Shown here piece after piece: positions 40,558 to 53,652 of a DNA stretch of 63,848 nt. Positions within the stretch are counted from its first letter, which is position 1. The number at the start of each line of letters is the position of its first letter. The notes under the pieces were generated by a model. The model was not told the origin of the DNA, did not search any database, and saw only the letters and a program-made list of their open reading frames with translations. This DNA is from Nemertoderma westbladi (lineage: Eukaryota > Xenacoelomorpha > Nemertodermatida > Nemertodermatidae): contig JAUCBJ010000532.1 in assembly GCA_032718475.1 (NCBI GenBank), forward strand, positions 1-63,848. Reading direction: 5' to 3'. Both the position numbers and the translations under genes were made by a program.

Positions 40558-41130
40558 TATTACGCTACGCGTACAAACTACTCAAACAAAATGCAGACCA
40601 AATACTGACAGACTACTATCAAGCCTAAACAAACTACGGTATATGCAGACTCCGAAATGATTAGTTAGTATGCGTTCTAACCCAGTAGTACGACTTATTC
40701 TTTCACAGGGGGTTTACCTCACAGCACTTGAAGCCCCTACTTTCCTAACTAGCACTTCATCGGACAGATGCTCTACACACACCGAAATTTCCTCAAACCC
40801 AACAACAGCCAGACAACTATCCAGCCTACAAATTATCTAAATAAAATTATACGCTACCCGTACAGACTACACAAACAAAGTACAGACCAAACGCTGGCGG
40901 ACTCCTATCAGGCCTAAATAAACCACAGGACATGCAGACTCCGAAATGGTTAAGTAGTATGCGTTCTAACCCAGTAGTACGACTTATTCTTTAGATGGGG
41001 GTTTACCTTACAGCTATGGCTGCCCCTACTTCCTAACCGTTCTTTATCGGACATACACTCTACATGCACTGCAATCCGTTCAGACCTAATCAACAGTTAG
41101 CCAACAGTCAAGCCTACAAATTATCTGTAC
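40558..41130. repeat. Tandem duplication of about 290 bp
   Basis: Two imperfect copies offset by about 290 bp, sharing GCAGACTCCGAAATG, GTATGCGTTCTAACCCAGTA, GGGGGTTTACCT and CCTACAAATTATCT. No coding potential was seen. It could be part of a long LTR or leader of the BEL element. Confidence 0.8.
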
Positions 41131-43580
41131 AATCTGAGCAGGCTTACACGCCTTCTGCTCAATACTGGCCTACAAATAAATAAAACTGACAGAAATAAGT
41201 AAGCTCCAAAAGAAACAAGGGGTGTACAGTCCCTAATCTCTTAAACAGCCTACCGGTATACAATACCACAATCGAATAATACTGCTGTACCTGTACTGTA
41301 GGTACCGGTCCGGATGATCAGGCTGTCAGGCCTACTGGTTACCGGTCGACCGGTACTTTCGACTAGATTGCTTACACCGCAATCCAGAAGCAATATCTGT
41401 TATTGTTTCTGGATTAGATCAATATCTGTTATTGTTTGCGCTTTTAAGACCTTTGACAGTTTAACCTGCCAAATTAGGATGTCTTTTGGATGATATCTAG
41501 TCTTTAGCCTATGACGAGTATTTGATACACTACATTAGCCGAAGTCAGTCTATGCGCAATCATTCACCCGCTGGATATACCCGGGAGACGGAATTCGGAA
41601 GCTTAATGATTGATGGTGTAAGCCTACCGTATTATTCGACTGATCGTAATATATAATCTCTGACAAATATTATTCACTTTCGGGAAATATTAACAGTTCC
41701 TTTAGGACGTGGCGCTCTAAATATGTAAACAGAGTTATGACTTAAACTAGACACAACGAAAAGGCTATACATTCACGTATATGGCACATTCTTTAGGAGA
41801 TGCTTTGTTATCAGTTACACTCATACACAATGCTGCACAATACTGCACACTAATCTGCCGACCTTCACTAAATTTGGTCACGTATAAAGAGAGCAACATA
41901 CAATTTATGTAGGGCATATGAAATAGCATTAGATTCACTTCAAACCACTTAACATAGGTCGCAATCGTTTATCTGTAACCGGTCTCTCTAACCTTTAGTA
42001 TATCAAGAAGATTGGGATGTCGGACTATTGATCAGTATTCCGATATAATATTTCATCAACAAATATAATGAACAACCGACAGCAAAAGCAGTAATATTAG
42101 TAATTTATGGATAGTGAGTGAGTAAGTAAGTAGGTAGATAACAGATATACGTTCTATAATTAAGCCTACTAATGTAAGACTAAAGACTGAAACACGGAGG
42201 TGCCAAAAGCCGGTGTTCTTAGGCTCTGGGCAAAAACATAACACTGAACTACTGAGTTCTGTATCCACCTCCAACACAGAGACAAAAAACGCTCTGATTG
42301 GTCAACCGAACAACGAGAGAACAAAGAAACAAAGAAATGTCGACGTGGCAATATCAGCTGTTAGCCGTCGTCATGGTAGCGACACTGTTTTCAAGAGTAT
42401 CTAGCTTATCGCGTCATGAGATTGCGGATTATGTCCTCTAAAGTACAAATACAGAAGAAATGACTTTTATGTCCTCTAAAACACCAGTACAGCAAGGACA
42501 CGGCCTTTTTATGCCTGGCAAACCAACTACAGAGTACTTTAAGGGAAAATAACCGGTTAATTACGCAAAAGCTTTTACAGTGCATTCCAATTAGAGATAA
42601 GTCAGGATTAAGCAACTTAATGGCTTATAAATTATTCAAGCAGCAAGGTAAGTTCTCCATAATAAAGGTGATACTAATTGTTAGAGATTAGAGAATACTA
42701 ATTTCTAGAGATTCTAGAACCCGAATGTTTTGTAAACCAGGATCAGATTGCCTAGCAACAACATCCGATGAAAATAACTGCAACTGTTACTGTTAATGGG
42801 GGGGGGGGGGGGTTGCTGTATCAAAATTACAATATTACGGGTTTTATAGATACTTGTTAATATACTAATGTTAATAACATTTTAAAACATACAATATTTA
42901 TAAGCACAAATTATTAGGTTATCGGTGAGCGTGATTTTACTGCGAATTTAATCATCCATGTCACTCAGTATATTGTATAGAAACAGAAATCAAATCACAC
43001 TTCCTTAATTCCGGTATCGTTTGTTGCTGAAACTCCACCTCACAGATATCAGTTATAAATTCCGTTTCGAAAGGCGCGCGTATAATTGTGATGCTTTCCA
43101 GCCTGTCCGCACTCCATTTCCAACTCTTTCAGACAGCGGCTCATTTGATTTCACGCGGAGAACCAATAATATTAGTTGGAGACTGTTTGTTAGAATTAAT
43201 TCTAATAAATTTAGATTCTACTGTATTCTATTGGATTGATTCTATACTATTCTATGGGTACGCACCTTTTTACCAATTATTGGACAATTTTAATGGCTAT
43301 TATCATGAGTTTTTTGTTTAAGAATATAAATTTCATCTTCTGTAAGACGTTAGCTATTGTTTTTTTTTATGGTAGATAGTGTTTTTTTTAGGTAGCTACT
43401 GTTTTTAAATTTACAAAACAAAACTTCTGGACCCTGTTAATGGATATTATCATCATGTTTTTTGTTCTAGAACTTAAATTTCACCTTCTGAGAGACGTTA
43501 GCTGTTATTTTTTATCATTATTCAATCATTATAAGTTTATTTTACCGAAAATAACATATCTTTTATTGGCGCAATTTACT
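41131..43580. other. Non-coding with an ACCGGT palindrome and a G tract
   Basis: A 16-bp perfect palindrome TACCGGTCGACCGGTA lies at 41,340-41,355. Near 41,390-41,440, CAATATCTGTTATTGTTT is repeated twice. A run of 15 G occupies 42,798-42,812. Several short open frames have no recognisable content. Confidence 0.45.
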
Positions 43581-43945
43581 TTTTAACCAGGTAGTGTACA
43601 AATTTAGGAATCGCGTAATTGTTCTTGAAATTAATATATCATATCTCTCCAACCACGTACGCGTTTCAACCTTACTGGGTCTCTTCAGCGTGGTGTCGGA
43701 TTCGAACCTGGGACCTCGAGGTGGAAGCCGAGACTACAACCGCGAGGCCACAGGTTCTTTAGATATGGAGTATTAATTTCAAACCCAGCTGGCATTTTAT
43801 TAGCCCCTGATTTTTATTAAAAAAATTGATAGTAACAATGTGTTGGCAAGCTGTGTTTTTCGAGGTACGTGGTTTGGAGAGATATGAGATATTAATTTCA
43901 AGAAAAATTACGCGAATCCTAAATTTGTACACTACCCGGTTAAAA
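43581..43945. mobile_element. Foldback element with a tRNA-like core
   Basis: Arms of about 80 bp (43,581-43,660 and 43,864-43,945) are inverted copies with few differences; shared text includes TTTTAACC, GTAGTGTACAAATTTAGGA and TTGAAATTAATAT. The 200-bp centre contains, on the minus strand, a tRNA-like segment with B box GGTTCGAATCC (about 43,683-43,755). No coding capacity. It may be a foldback transposon or two inverted SINE pieces. Confidence 0.75.
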
Positions 43946-45250
43946 GGTACGGTTAAGGGGGGAGGGGTACACCATTTTGGTCAAAAATATGTCGAAATGT
44001 TTTTTATGATCTATTATAATGCACCATTGAATGGTGTTTCCAAATCTGAAAACCGCTATTTAATAGCTCTTTTAGTTTTCATGTTATTACAATTTCCATT
44101 TAGGAATTCCTATTGAAAAAATTTTTATTACTATGTATAATGAAAGGTCGATTATCACCAAATATTTTCGAAATTTTTTATTAATAAAATTTAATACTAT
44201 TTATAACAAACCTAAAAATTTAGCATAAATTTGCAGCGCCACCTAGCGGTGCAGAACTATTTTCACAAAATTTCGCCTGATAGATATGTTGCCACATCTT
44301 TGATCTATCATATAAAAAAACTTTCATGTGATTAGATTCAAAACTGTAAAAGCCTTAGTGTTTTAAGCGCAACCAAGTTTTTTTATTGTTAACTAGTATT
44401 AACTAATATTAAATAGCGAAAAAAATTTCTTCTGACCTGTCATGTAGAATAGCATCTTAGGTACCTATATTCCAATTATAGCCAAAACCAAACAATTTTG
44501 AAACGCTGAGAGTGATAAATCGAAGAGTTATCCGAAAATTGTTCCACTACAGCACTCCAGCCTATTCGAATTTATCGCAGTATATAAATATATACACGTA
44601 CGTGTAGCGTCGCACAGCACGAGCGGCTGCTTACTCGAGAACGGTTAACCAAAGTACTCGACTCGTGCAGCGCGAATGCCTACGAACATTTTCACAATAT
44701 TGGAACTTTTTTTGAATAAAGGTCAATTTCAAAAGTTATTAACGATTGAATTTTTCTTTACAGAAAGAAGGACAGACAGACAGATAGACATACGGACATA
44801 ATATTTTTGCCCTAATACTAATTGTAATTGTGCGCTAGTAATTGGATATTAAGTTTGGCCGATCGGTAAAATTTAGTTACATTAAAGAGCATCAAAAATA
44901 AAATGATTTACTATTACTTTATCATTTTAATTAATCATCAATAAATTATTATTCAATTATTACTCAATTATTATTCAAATAATATTAGTGTAGATGGAAA
45001 ATACGTCTGATTTATAAGCACTATGATGATATGATATTTGTTTCATATGATATATAACACTATAAGGCGTTGTCATTATGGCTCATTTTATTATGCTAAT
45101 GCTATAATTAATATAATAATGTAGGAATAGGCCTACAGTATAGCTGAGAATGAAGCAAACGTTTATAATCACTACTGTATTTGTATTGTAGCCTATATTA
45201 CTCACTACTCGTATCAATTAACCCCACGGTATAACGGCCACGGACTCAAT
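43946..45250. other. Non-coding, short satellite seed
   Basis: No gene. At 44,941-44,985 a few copies of ATTATTCAATT appear before the main array. ACACGTACGTGT near 44,594 is a 12-bp palindrome. A GGACAGACAGACAGATAGAC simple repeat near 44,769 resembles the tails of SINE-like repeats. Confidence 0.4.
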
Positions 45251-45251
45251 C

Positions 45252-48200
45252 GCTCAATTAAATTATTATTCAATTATTATTCAATTATTATTCAATTATT
45301 ATTCAATTATTATTCAATTATTATTCAATTATCATTCAATTATTATTCAATTATCATTCAATTATTATTCAATTATTATTCAATTATTATTCAATTATTA
45401 TTCAATTATTATTCAATTATTATTCAATTATTATTCAATTATTATTCAATTATTATTCAATTATTATTCAATTATTATTCAATTATTATTCAATTATTAT
45501 TCAATTATTATTCAATTATTATTCAATTATTATTCAATTATTATTCAATTATTGTTCAATTATTATTCAATTATTATTCAATTATTATTCAATTATTATT
45601 CAATTATTATTCAATGATTATTCAATGATTATTCAATGATTATTCAATTATTATTCAATTATTATTCAATTATTATTCAATTATTATTCAATTATTATTC
45701 AATTATTATTCAATTATTATTCAATTATTATTCAATGATTATTCAATTATTATTCAATTATTATTCAATTATTATTCAATTATTATTCAATTATTATTCA
45801 ATTATTATTCAATTATTATTCAATTATTATTCAATTATTATTCAATTATTATTCAATTATTATTCAATTATTATTCAATTATTATTCAATTATTATTCAA
45901 TTATTATTCAATTATTATTCAATTATTATTCAATTATTACTCAATTATTACTCAATTATTATTCAATTATTATTCAATTATTATTCAATTATTATTCAAT
46001 TATTATTCAATTATTATTCAATTATTATTCAATCATTATTCAATCATTATTCAATTATTATTCAATTATTATTCAATTATTATTCAATTATTATTCAATT
46101 ATTATTCAATTATTATTCAATTATTATTCAATTATTATTCAATTATCATTCAATTATTATTCAATTATTATTCAATTATTATTCAATTATTATTCAATTA
46201 TTATTCAATTATTATTCAATTATTATTCAATTATTATTCAATTATTATTCAATTATTATTCAATTATTATTCAATTATTATTCAATTATTATTCAATTAT
46301 TATTCAATTATTATTCAATTATTATTCAATTATTATTCAATTATTATTCAATTATTATTCAATTATTATTCAATTATTATTCAATTATTATTCAATTATT
46401 ATTCAATTATTATTCAATTATTATTCAATTATTATTCAATTATTATTCAATTATTATTCAATTATTATTCAATTATTATTCAATTATTATTCAATTATTA
46501 TTCAATTATTATTCAATTATTATTCAATTATTATTCAATTATTATTCAATTATTATTCAATTATTATTCAATTATCATTCAATTATTATTCAATTATCAT
46601 TCAATTATCATTCAATTATTATTCAATTATTATTCAATTATCATTCAATTATTATTCAATTATTATTCAATTATTATTCAATTATTATTCAATCATTATT
46701 CAATCATTATTCAATTATTATTCAATCATTATTCAATCATTATTCAATTATTATTCAATTATTATTCAATTATTATTCAATTATTATTAAATTATCATTC
46801 AATTATCATTCAATTATTATTCAATTATTATTCAATTATTATTCAATTATTATTCAATTATTATTCAATTATTATTCAATTATTATTCAATTATTATTCA
46901 ATTATTATTCAATTATTATTCAATTATTATTCAATTATTATTCAATTATTATTCAATTATTATTCAATTATTATTCAATTATTATTCAATTATTATTCAA
47001 TTATTATTCAATTATTATTCAATTATCATTCAATTATTATTCAATTATTATTCAATTATTATTCAATTATTATTCAATTATTATTCAATTATTATTCAAT
47101 TATTATTCAATTATTATTCAATTATTATTCAATTATTATTCAATTATTATTCAATTATTATTCAATTATTATTCAATTATTATTCAATTATTATTCAATT
47201 ATTATTCAATTATTATTCAATTATTATTCAATTATTATTCAATTATTATTCAATTATTATTCAATTATTATTCAATTATTATTCAATTATTATTCAATTA
47301 TTATTCAATTATTATTCAATTATTATTCAATTATTATTCAATTATTATTCAATTATTATTCAATTATTATTCAATTATTATTCAATTATTATTCAATTAT
47401 TATTCAATTATTATTCAATTATTATTCAATTATTATTCAATTATTATTCAATTATTATTCAATTATTATTCAATTATTATTCAATTATCATTCAATTATT
47501 ATTCAATTATCATTCAATTATCATTCAATTATTATTCAATTATTATTCAATTATCATTCAATTATTATTCAATTATTATTCAATTATTATTCAATTATTA
47601 TTCAATCATTATTCAATCATTATTCAATTATTATTCAATCATTATTCAATCATTATTCAATTATTATTCAATTATTATTCAATTATTATTCAATTATTAT
47701 TAAATTATCATTCAATTATCATTCAATTATTATTCAATTATTATTCAATTATTATTCAATTATTATTCAATTATTATTCAATTATTATTCAATTATTATT
47801 CAATTATTATTCAATTATTATTCAATTATTATTCAATTATTATTCAATTATTATTCAATTATTATTCAATTATTATTCAATTATTATTCAATTATTATTC
47901 AATTATTATTCAATTATTATTCAATTATTATTCAATTATTATTCAATTATCATTCAATTATTATTCAATTATCATTCAATTATTATTCAATTATTATTCA
48001 ATTATTATTCAATTATTATTCAATTATTATTCAATTATTATTCAATTATTATTCAATTATTATTCAATTATTATTCAATTATTATTCAATTATTATTCAA
48101 TTATTATTCAATTATTATTCAATTATTATTCAATTATTATTCAATTATTATTCAATTATTATTCAATTATTATTCAATTATTATTCAATTATTATTCAAT

Positions 48201-48413
48201 TATTATTCAATTATTATTCAATTATTATTCAATTATTATTCAATTATTATTCAATTATTATTCAATTATTATTCAATTATTATTCAATTATTATTCAATT
48301 ATTATTCAATTATTATTCAATTATTATTCAATTATTATTCAATTATTATTCAATTATTATTCAATTATTATTCAATTATTATTCAATTATTATTCAATTA
48401 TTATTCAATTATT
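45252..48413. repeat. 11-bp satellite (CAATTATTATT)n with higher-order duplication
   Basis: About 3.16 kb, or roughly 285 units of an 11-bp repeat. Variant units (CAATTATCATT, CAATGATTATT, CAATCATTATT, CAATTATTACT) form a pattern that occurs twice, with the stretch at about 46,570-46,810 repeated at 47,483-47,723. The offset is 913 bp, exactly 83 units. Three units make 33 bp, so long spurious open frames (IIIQLLFNYYS repeated) result. Confidence 0.97.
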
Positions 48414-48717
48414 ATGCACTAATCGTTCAATCGATAAATTAAATTAAATTTTTTATTGTTAAATGCTTCCGCCTCAGTCACAATTTCAGTAATTTTTGCC
48501 GTTTTGAAGGTCCGCGTTCGTCACTGTCTCTTTGATTATCCAAACTTTGAGACTGATTAATTGCGGTCCGCAAAAGCACTGACCTATTTTGTTTATAGAT
48601 GTAAGAAATTCCGAATACGGTATCCTTGTTGCAGGAAATTAGAATCCTATTAGTGCACACTTAATCTGGTTAACCGCGTCTCGTGCTGTGCGCGATACGA
48701 AACAGGGATTTGAACAA
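48414..48717. other. Non-coding flank
   Basis: Transition from the satellite to the 21-bp repeats. No feature seen. Confidence 0.4.
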
Positions 48718-48862
48718 ATTTATTTCGCATTGATTTACTTTATATCACTTTGATGTACTTTATTTCACTTAGATTTAGTTTATTTCACTTCGATTTAGTT
48801 TATTTCACTTCGATTTAGTTTATTTCACTTCGATTTACTTTATTTCACTTCGTTTGAGTTAT
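48718..48862. repeat. 21-bp tandem repeat
   Basis: About six copies of a unit reading TTTATTTCACTTCGATTTAG with small changes. Confidence 0.85.
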
Positions 48863-49920
48863 TTAGAGTATTTCAGCTTCGATTTAATTGCCCATTCGCG
48901 ATTGTATAGTTTTCATTATATTTTATTTATTAATTATTATTATTATATATGTATATATTGCGGAAACTCCCCTGCCCCTACCGTATCTCTGCTAGACCAA
49001 CATTTTATTACGCATCTGGTCAATAATATATTTGTGGAGTTGTATATATTGTATTCCGTTAAGTGTATGCGAAACCTATTAGAAAAACAATAATTATCTC
49101 AATTACTTACCAAATTTCGATCAATGTTTAACTTTGTAAAGTGGGCTTTATCATTTCCAAATTAAAATCTAAACAACTATTAATACAAATTGTTCAACAG
49201 ACACCAAATTGTGTTAGACTGCAAGTTGTTCATTTAACATAAGGTAAAATACAAAGATTATAGTTTCCTCGATGTCACACGTGCGCAGTCTCAGTGATAT
49301 TACCTCATAAGATAAACCGGCAGAGATTGTTTTAGCCTAAAGCGTTCCATATATGGGTGACATTATATCGCACCTCCAACCTTGAACTGGCAGGCTTTCC
49401 TGCAAACACTTTAACTGCTTCTGCCAACTTCAATGAATTAGAAATATTTTTAATAACCATAAATTATCCCCCACTCACTTCTAACTCAGACGGCACATAT
49501 GTTAGTGCTTTTGGAGCGATTGGTAGTTTTGTACTATAATTTAATGGTTATGAAGGTCGACTCATGATAATGTGGGGAGAATGAAAGAATTACTGCAAGT
49601 AAGCATGAGATGAAATGAAACTGCAACCTGTCTTATTGCTTCAGTTTATTGTTTTGGTTAGAATAGCGTGCCTATGTAACCTTACTTGATATGACAATAT
49701 GACAATGATAACTCGCCGAGAAGAGATTTAGTTAATTTTCAGCAGTAAATTTACCACCAATATTATAGAGATGGAATAATTTATCATTATTTTTGGATCA
49801 GAGTCCCTCAATCCCAAAATAAATTAATTACATAGAGCAATATGTGAACTCATTATATTAATAATACAATTGAAAATGAAAACTGTAGCAGTTCAATCAG
49901 TATAATTTAATTAAATAAAA
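48863..49920. other. Non-coding, nothing recognised
   Basis: AT-rich sequence with short open frames that lack any recognisable content or splice context. Confidence 0.4.
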
Positions 49921-50045
49921 TGATATTTAGCATGATAGAGGATAACAGAGTAAGTATGCTAATATTTAGCATGACAGGATAACAGAGTAAGTATGCTAAT
50001 ATTTAGCATGACAGGATAACAGAGTAAGTATGCTAATATTTCAAG
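49921..50045. repeat. Three tandem copies of a 37-42 bp unit with an inverted motif
   Basis: The unit contains TTTAGCATGACAGGATAAC and AGAGTAAGTATGCTAATA. At each unit junction ATGCTAA-TAT-TTAGCAT forms a perfect 7-bp inverted repeat with a three-base loop. Confidence 0.85.
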
Positions 50046-50854
50046 AAATACGTTACGATTTACATAACGGTAATATTACGTATATACTTGCATACATTTG
50101 TGCCCTATAGCAGTATGAACCAATCAGTTACCGGTCCGGTAAGATTTCAAGGTTTAAATAAAAGCAAAACTAAAAACGAAATAATGAAAACGATTAAAAA
50201 TATAATGTTAAAAAAATATATAAGTTACAATTTTATATTAACCCCATTCCTGTATTCTATAGTTGGAAACTTTACAAAGTTCCCTGCTATCTTAGGAAGT
50301 CAAAAACAAATTATATAACCCATATAATAATGTAGACCCTTCTCTATGCAACAGGAATGGAATTTTCAAAGTAATTAATAAATATTTAACTCAAAAAACA
50401 AAAGTTATTATTGTTGATTACGAATTTGACTGACTGCACAGTAAAAATAACGGACATCCAATCATAAATAACAAATATTATCAAAATTTATTGTCTAAAA
50501 ATTTTTAAGAGATAGTCGAATTATTCCAGAAATTTTCTAGTAATTTTCACATTATGTTCAAATGCAGATTATAAACAAACTAAGACTAAGTCATTTACTT
50601 TATTTATAAAATGAAAAAAGTTAATTTTAAGTTTAATGCAAAATTTAAAATACCGCAAATCAATATTATAGATTTTTTCATAAACATATTTATTTTATTT
50701 ACTTATTTTCTTGTGTTCTTCGTAACAACTGTCACAAACTAATGGCCTAAAATATAGCGTACAGTAAAAATATAAGATCAGTTAATTAAATGTATCACAG
50801 AGGGGCAGAAACCTGTACGGATTAGTATGGTATGGAGGGAGGAAGGGGCAGAGG
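50046..50854. other. Non-coding, nothing recognised
   Basis: AT-rich spacer before the 43-bp minisatellite. No gene or repeat recognised. Confidence 0.4.
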
Positions 50855-52790
50855 CAAAGATTGCATAGTTGGTACATATGGTATGGTGGTACAGAGGCAA
50901 AGATTGGATAGTTGGTACATACGGTATGGTGGTACGGAGGCAAAGTTCGCTTAGTTGGTACATATGGTATGGTGGTACAGAGGCAAAGATTGCATGGTTG
51001 GTACATACGGTATGGTGGTACAGAGGTAAAGATTGCATAGTTGGTACATACGGTATGGTGGTACAGAGGCAAAGTTTGCTTAGTTGGTACATATGGTATG
51101 GTGGTACAGAGGCAAATATTGCATGGTTGGTACATACGGTATGGTGGTACAGAGGCAAAGATGGCATAGTTGGTACATATGGTATGGTGGTACAGAGGCA
51201 AAGATTGCATGGTTGGTACATACGGTATGGTGGTACAGAGGCAAAGATGGCATAGTTGGTACATATGGTATGGTGGTACAGAGGCAAAGATTGCATGGTT
51301 GGTACATACGGTGTGGTGGTACAGAGCTAAAGATTGCATAGTTGGTACATACGGTATGGTGGTACAGAGGCAAAGTTTAATTAGTTGGTACATATGGTAT
51401 GGTGGTACAGAGGCAAAGTTTGCTTAGTTGGTACATATGGTATGGTGGTACAGAGGCAAAGATTGCATGGTTGGTACATACGGTATGGTGGTACAGAGGT
51501 AAAGATTGCATAGTTGGTACATACGGTATGGTGGTACAGAGGCAAAATTGCTTAGTTGGTACATATGGTATGGTGGTACAGAGGCAAAGATTGCATAGTT
51601 GGTACATATGGTATGGTGGTACAGAGGCAAAGATTGCATGGTTGGTACATACGGTATGGTGGTACAGAGGCAAAGATTGCATAATTGGTACATACGGTAT
51701 GGTGGTACAGAGGCAAATATTGCATGGTTGGTACACTCGGTATGGTGGTACAGAGGCAAAGATTGCATAGTTGGTACATACGGTATGGTGGTACAGAGGC
51801 AAAGATTGCATAGTTGGTACATATGGTATGGTGGTCCAGAGGCAAAGATTGCATAGTTGGTACATACGGTATGGTGGTACAGAGGTAAAGATTGCATAGT
51901 TGGTACATACGGTATGGTGGTACAGAGGCAAAGTTTGCTTAGTTGGTACATATGGTATGGTGGTACAGAAGCAAATATTGCATGGTTGGTACATACGGTA
52001 TGGTGGTACAGAGGCAAAGATTGCATAGTTGGTACATATGGTATGGTGGTACAGAGGCAAAGATTGCATGGTTGGTACATACGGTATGGTGGTACAGAGC
52101 TAAAGATTGCATAGTTGGTACATACGGTATGGTGGTACAGAGGCAAAGTTTGATTAGTTGGTACATATGGTATGGTGGTACAGAGGCAAAGTTTGCTTAG
52201 TTGGTACATATGGTATGGTGGTACAGAGGCAAAGATTGCATGGTTGGTACATACGGTATGGTGGTACAGAGGTAAAGATTGCATAGTTGGTACATACGGT
52301 ATGGTGGTACAGAGGCAAAATTGCTTAGTTGGTACATATGGTATGGTGGTACAGAGGCAAAGATTGCATAGTTGGTACATATGGTATGGTGGTACAGAGG
52401 CAAAGATTGCATGGTTGGTACATACGGTATGGTGGTACAGAGGCAAAGATTGCATAGTTGGTACATACGGTATGGTGGTACAGAGGCAAATATTGCATGG
52501 TTGGTACACTCGGTATGGTGGTACAGAGGCAAAGATTGCATAGTTGATACATACGGTATGGTGGTACAGAGGTAAAGATTGCATAGTTGGTACATACGGT
52601 ATGGTGGTACAGAGGCAAAGATTGCATAGTTGGTACATACGGTATGGTGGTACAGAGGCAAAGATTGCATAGTTGGTACATATGGTATGGTGGTCCAGAG
52701 GCAAAGATTGCATAGTTGGTACATACGGTATGGTGGTACAGAGGCAAAGATTGCATAGTTGGTACATTAGTTGTACCATAGTTTGGTACA
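50855..52790. repeat. 43-bp minisatellite with higher-order repeats
   Basis: About 45 units of a 43-bp repeat containing TTGGTACATACGGTATGGTG and ACAGAGGCAAAGATTGCAT. Variants (ATATGG for ATACGG, GGTAAAG for GGCAAAG, TTTGCTT for ATTGCAT) recur in the same order at an offset of 773 bp, i.e. 17 units of 43 plus one of 42. Because 43 is not a multiple of three, open frames cycle through all frames on both strands; none is taken as a gene. Confidence 0.96.
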
Positions 52791-53256
52791 ATTTTTTTTG
52801 ATTGTAGAAAAATTAATGAGGCCCGAAATTTATATTTTATTAATTTTTTAATTTACTTACTTAACTTTATAATTTAACTGATCTGATATTTTATTAACGT
52901 CAACAATGTAAGGAAATAAATAATAATAACATTAATAAATTATTATGAATTTATGAGGTAGCTATATGTTCTTAGTTAAATAAATAATTATACGCCTTGT
53001 AATTAATTATACAGATTAAATCGTAGCAGACTCAATCATTAATTACTATTAATTATTATAGTAAACCTAAGCATCCGACATTAATAAATTAATTAATACC
53101 TGTTTTATAGAAATTAAAGTCGCGAAATAAAACGACTCTGTTCATTATTGGTACTTATTACGTCACTGATAGTCGATGGGGGTTTAGGCACAATGCCCTG
53201 GTAGCTATGGTAACTATACCACGCCTTTACACCAGAAATAAATAATTTGTCGGTCT
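52791..53256. other. Non-coding, nothing recognised
   Basis: AT-rich spacer between the minisatellite and a small inverted-repeat element. Confidence 0.4.
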
Positions 53257-53652
53257 AGAGGGAACCTGATGAATTTTAAAAATTTAGGGAGTTATATCAA
53301 AACAAAAAGAATGCCAAATTTTTAAAACGAATTCTGTAGTTTAACAAGCGCGAAATCGCGCCAAGGTCCGCGTCTACCACCGCATGAACTGTCTCCTTGA
53401 ACGGCTTACTACCAATCTTACAACAACAAAAAACATTCAACCGGAATGAGGGGAATTGAACTTAGATTGTACATAGAGCTTCCAAGTCCCACGCTCTGCC
53501 AACTGAGCCCCCTTAATACCAAAACCTAATGAGAAATTAACAACAACACCAACAACGCGACAATACCACACTCTACCTGTTACATAATCTACTTTATGTA
53601 AGTTCATATATTTATAAATTATTTTGAGACAAAATTCATCAGGTTTTCCCCT
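53257..53652. mobile_element. Small inverted-repeat element (MITE-like) with a tRNA-like core
   Basis: The termini AGAGGGAACCTGATGAATTTT and its inverted counterpart (AAAATTCATCAGGTTTTCCCCT) define a 396-bp element; the arms differ by a two-base gap and one substitution. The interior holds, on the minus strand at about 53,445-53,517, a tRNA-like sequence with GGCTCAGTTGGCAGAGCG and AAGTTCAATTCC. No clear target duplication was seen. It has no coding capacity. Confidence 0.55.

Noticed and set aside
23640-43500. LTR pair for the BEL element
   Set aside because: I compared the flanks 24.0-25.0, 29.2-30.9 and 39.1-43.5 kb by eye and found only short chance matches such as CAGTTTAACCTG and TTCTAGAAC; no LTR can be claimed.
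45636-46790. 384-codon frame in the 11-bp satellite
   Set aside because: Pure repeat translation (11-residue period from 33 bp). No gene structure.
50778-52791. Several 80-455 codon frames in the 43-bp minisatellite
   Set aside because: Same 43-residue pattern in all frames and on both strands; a repeat by-product.
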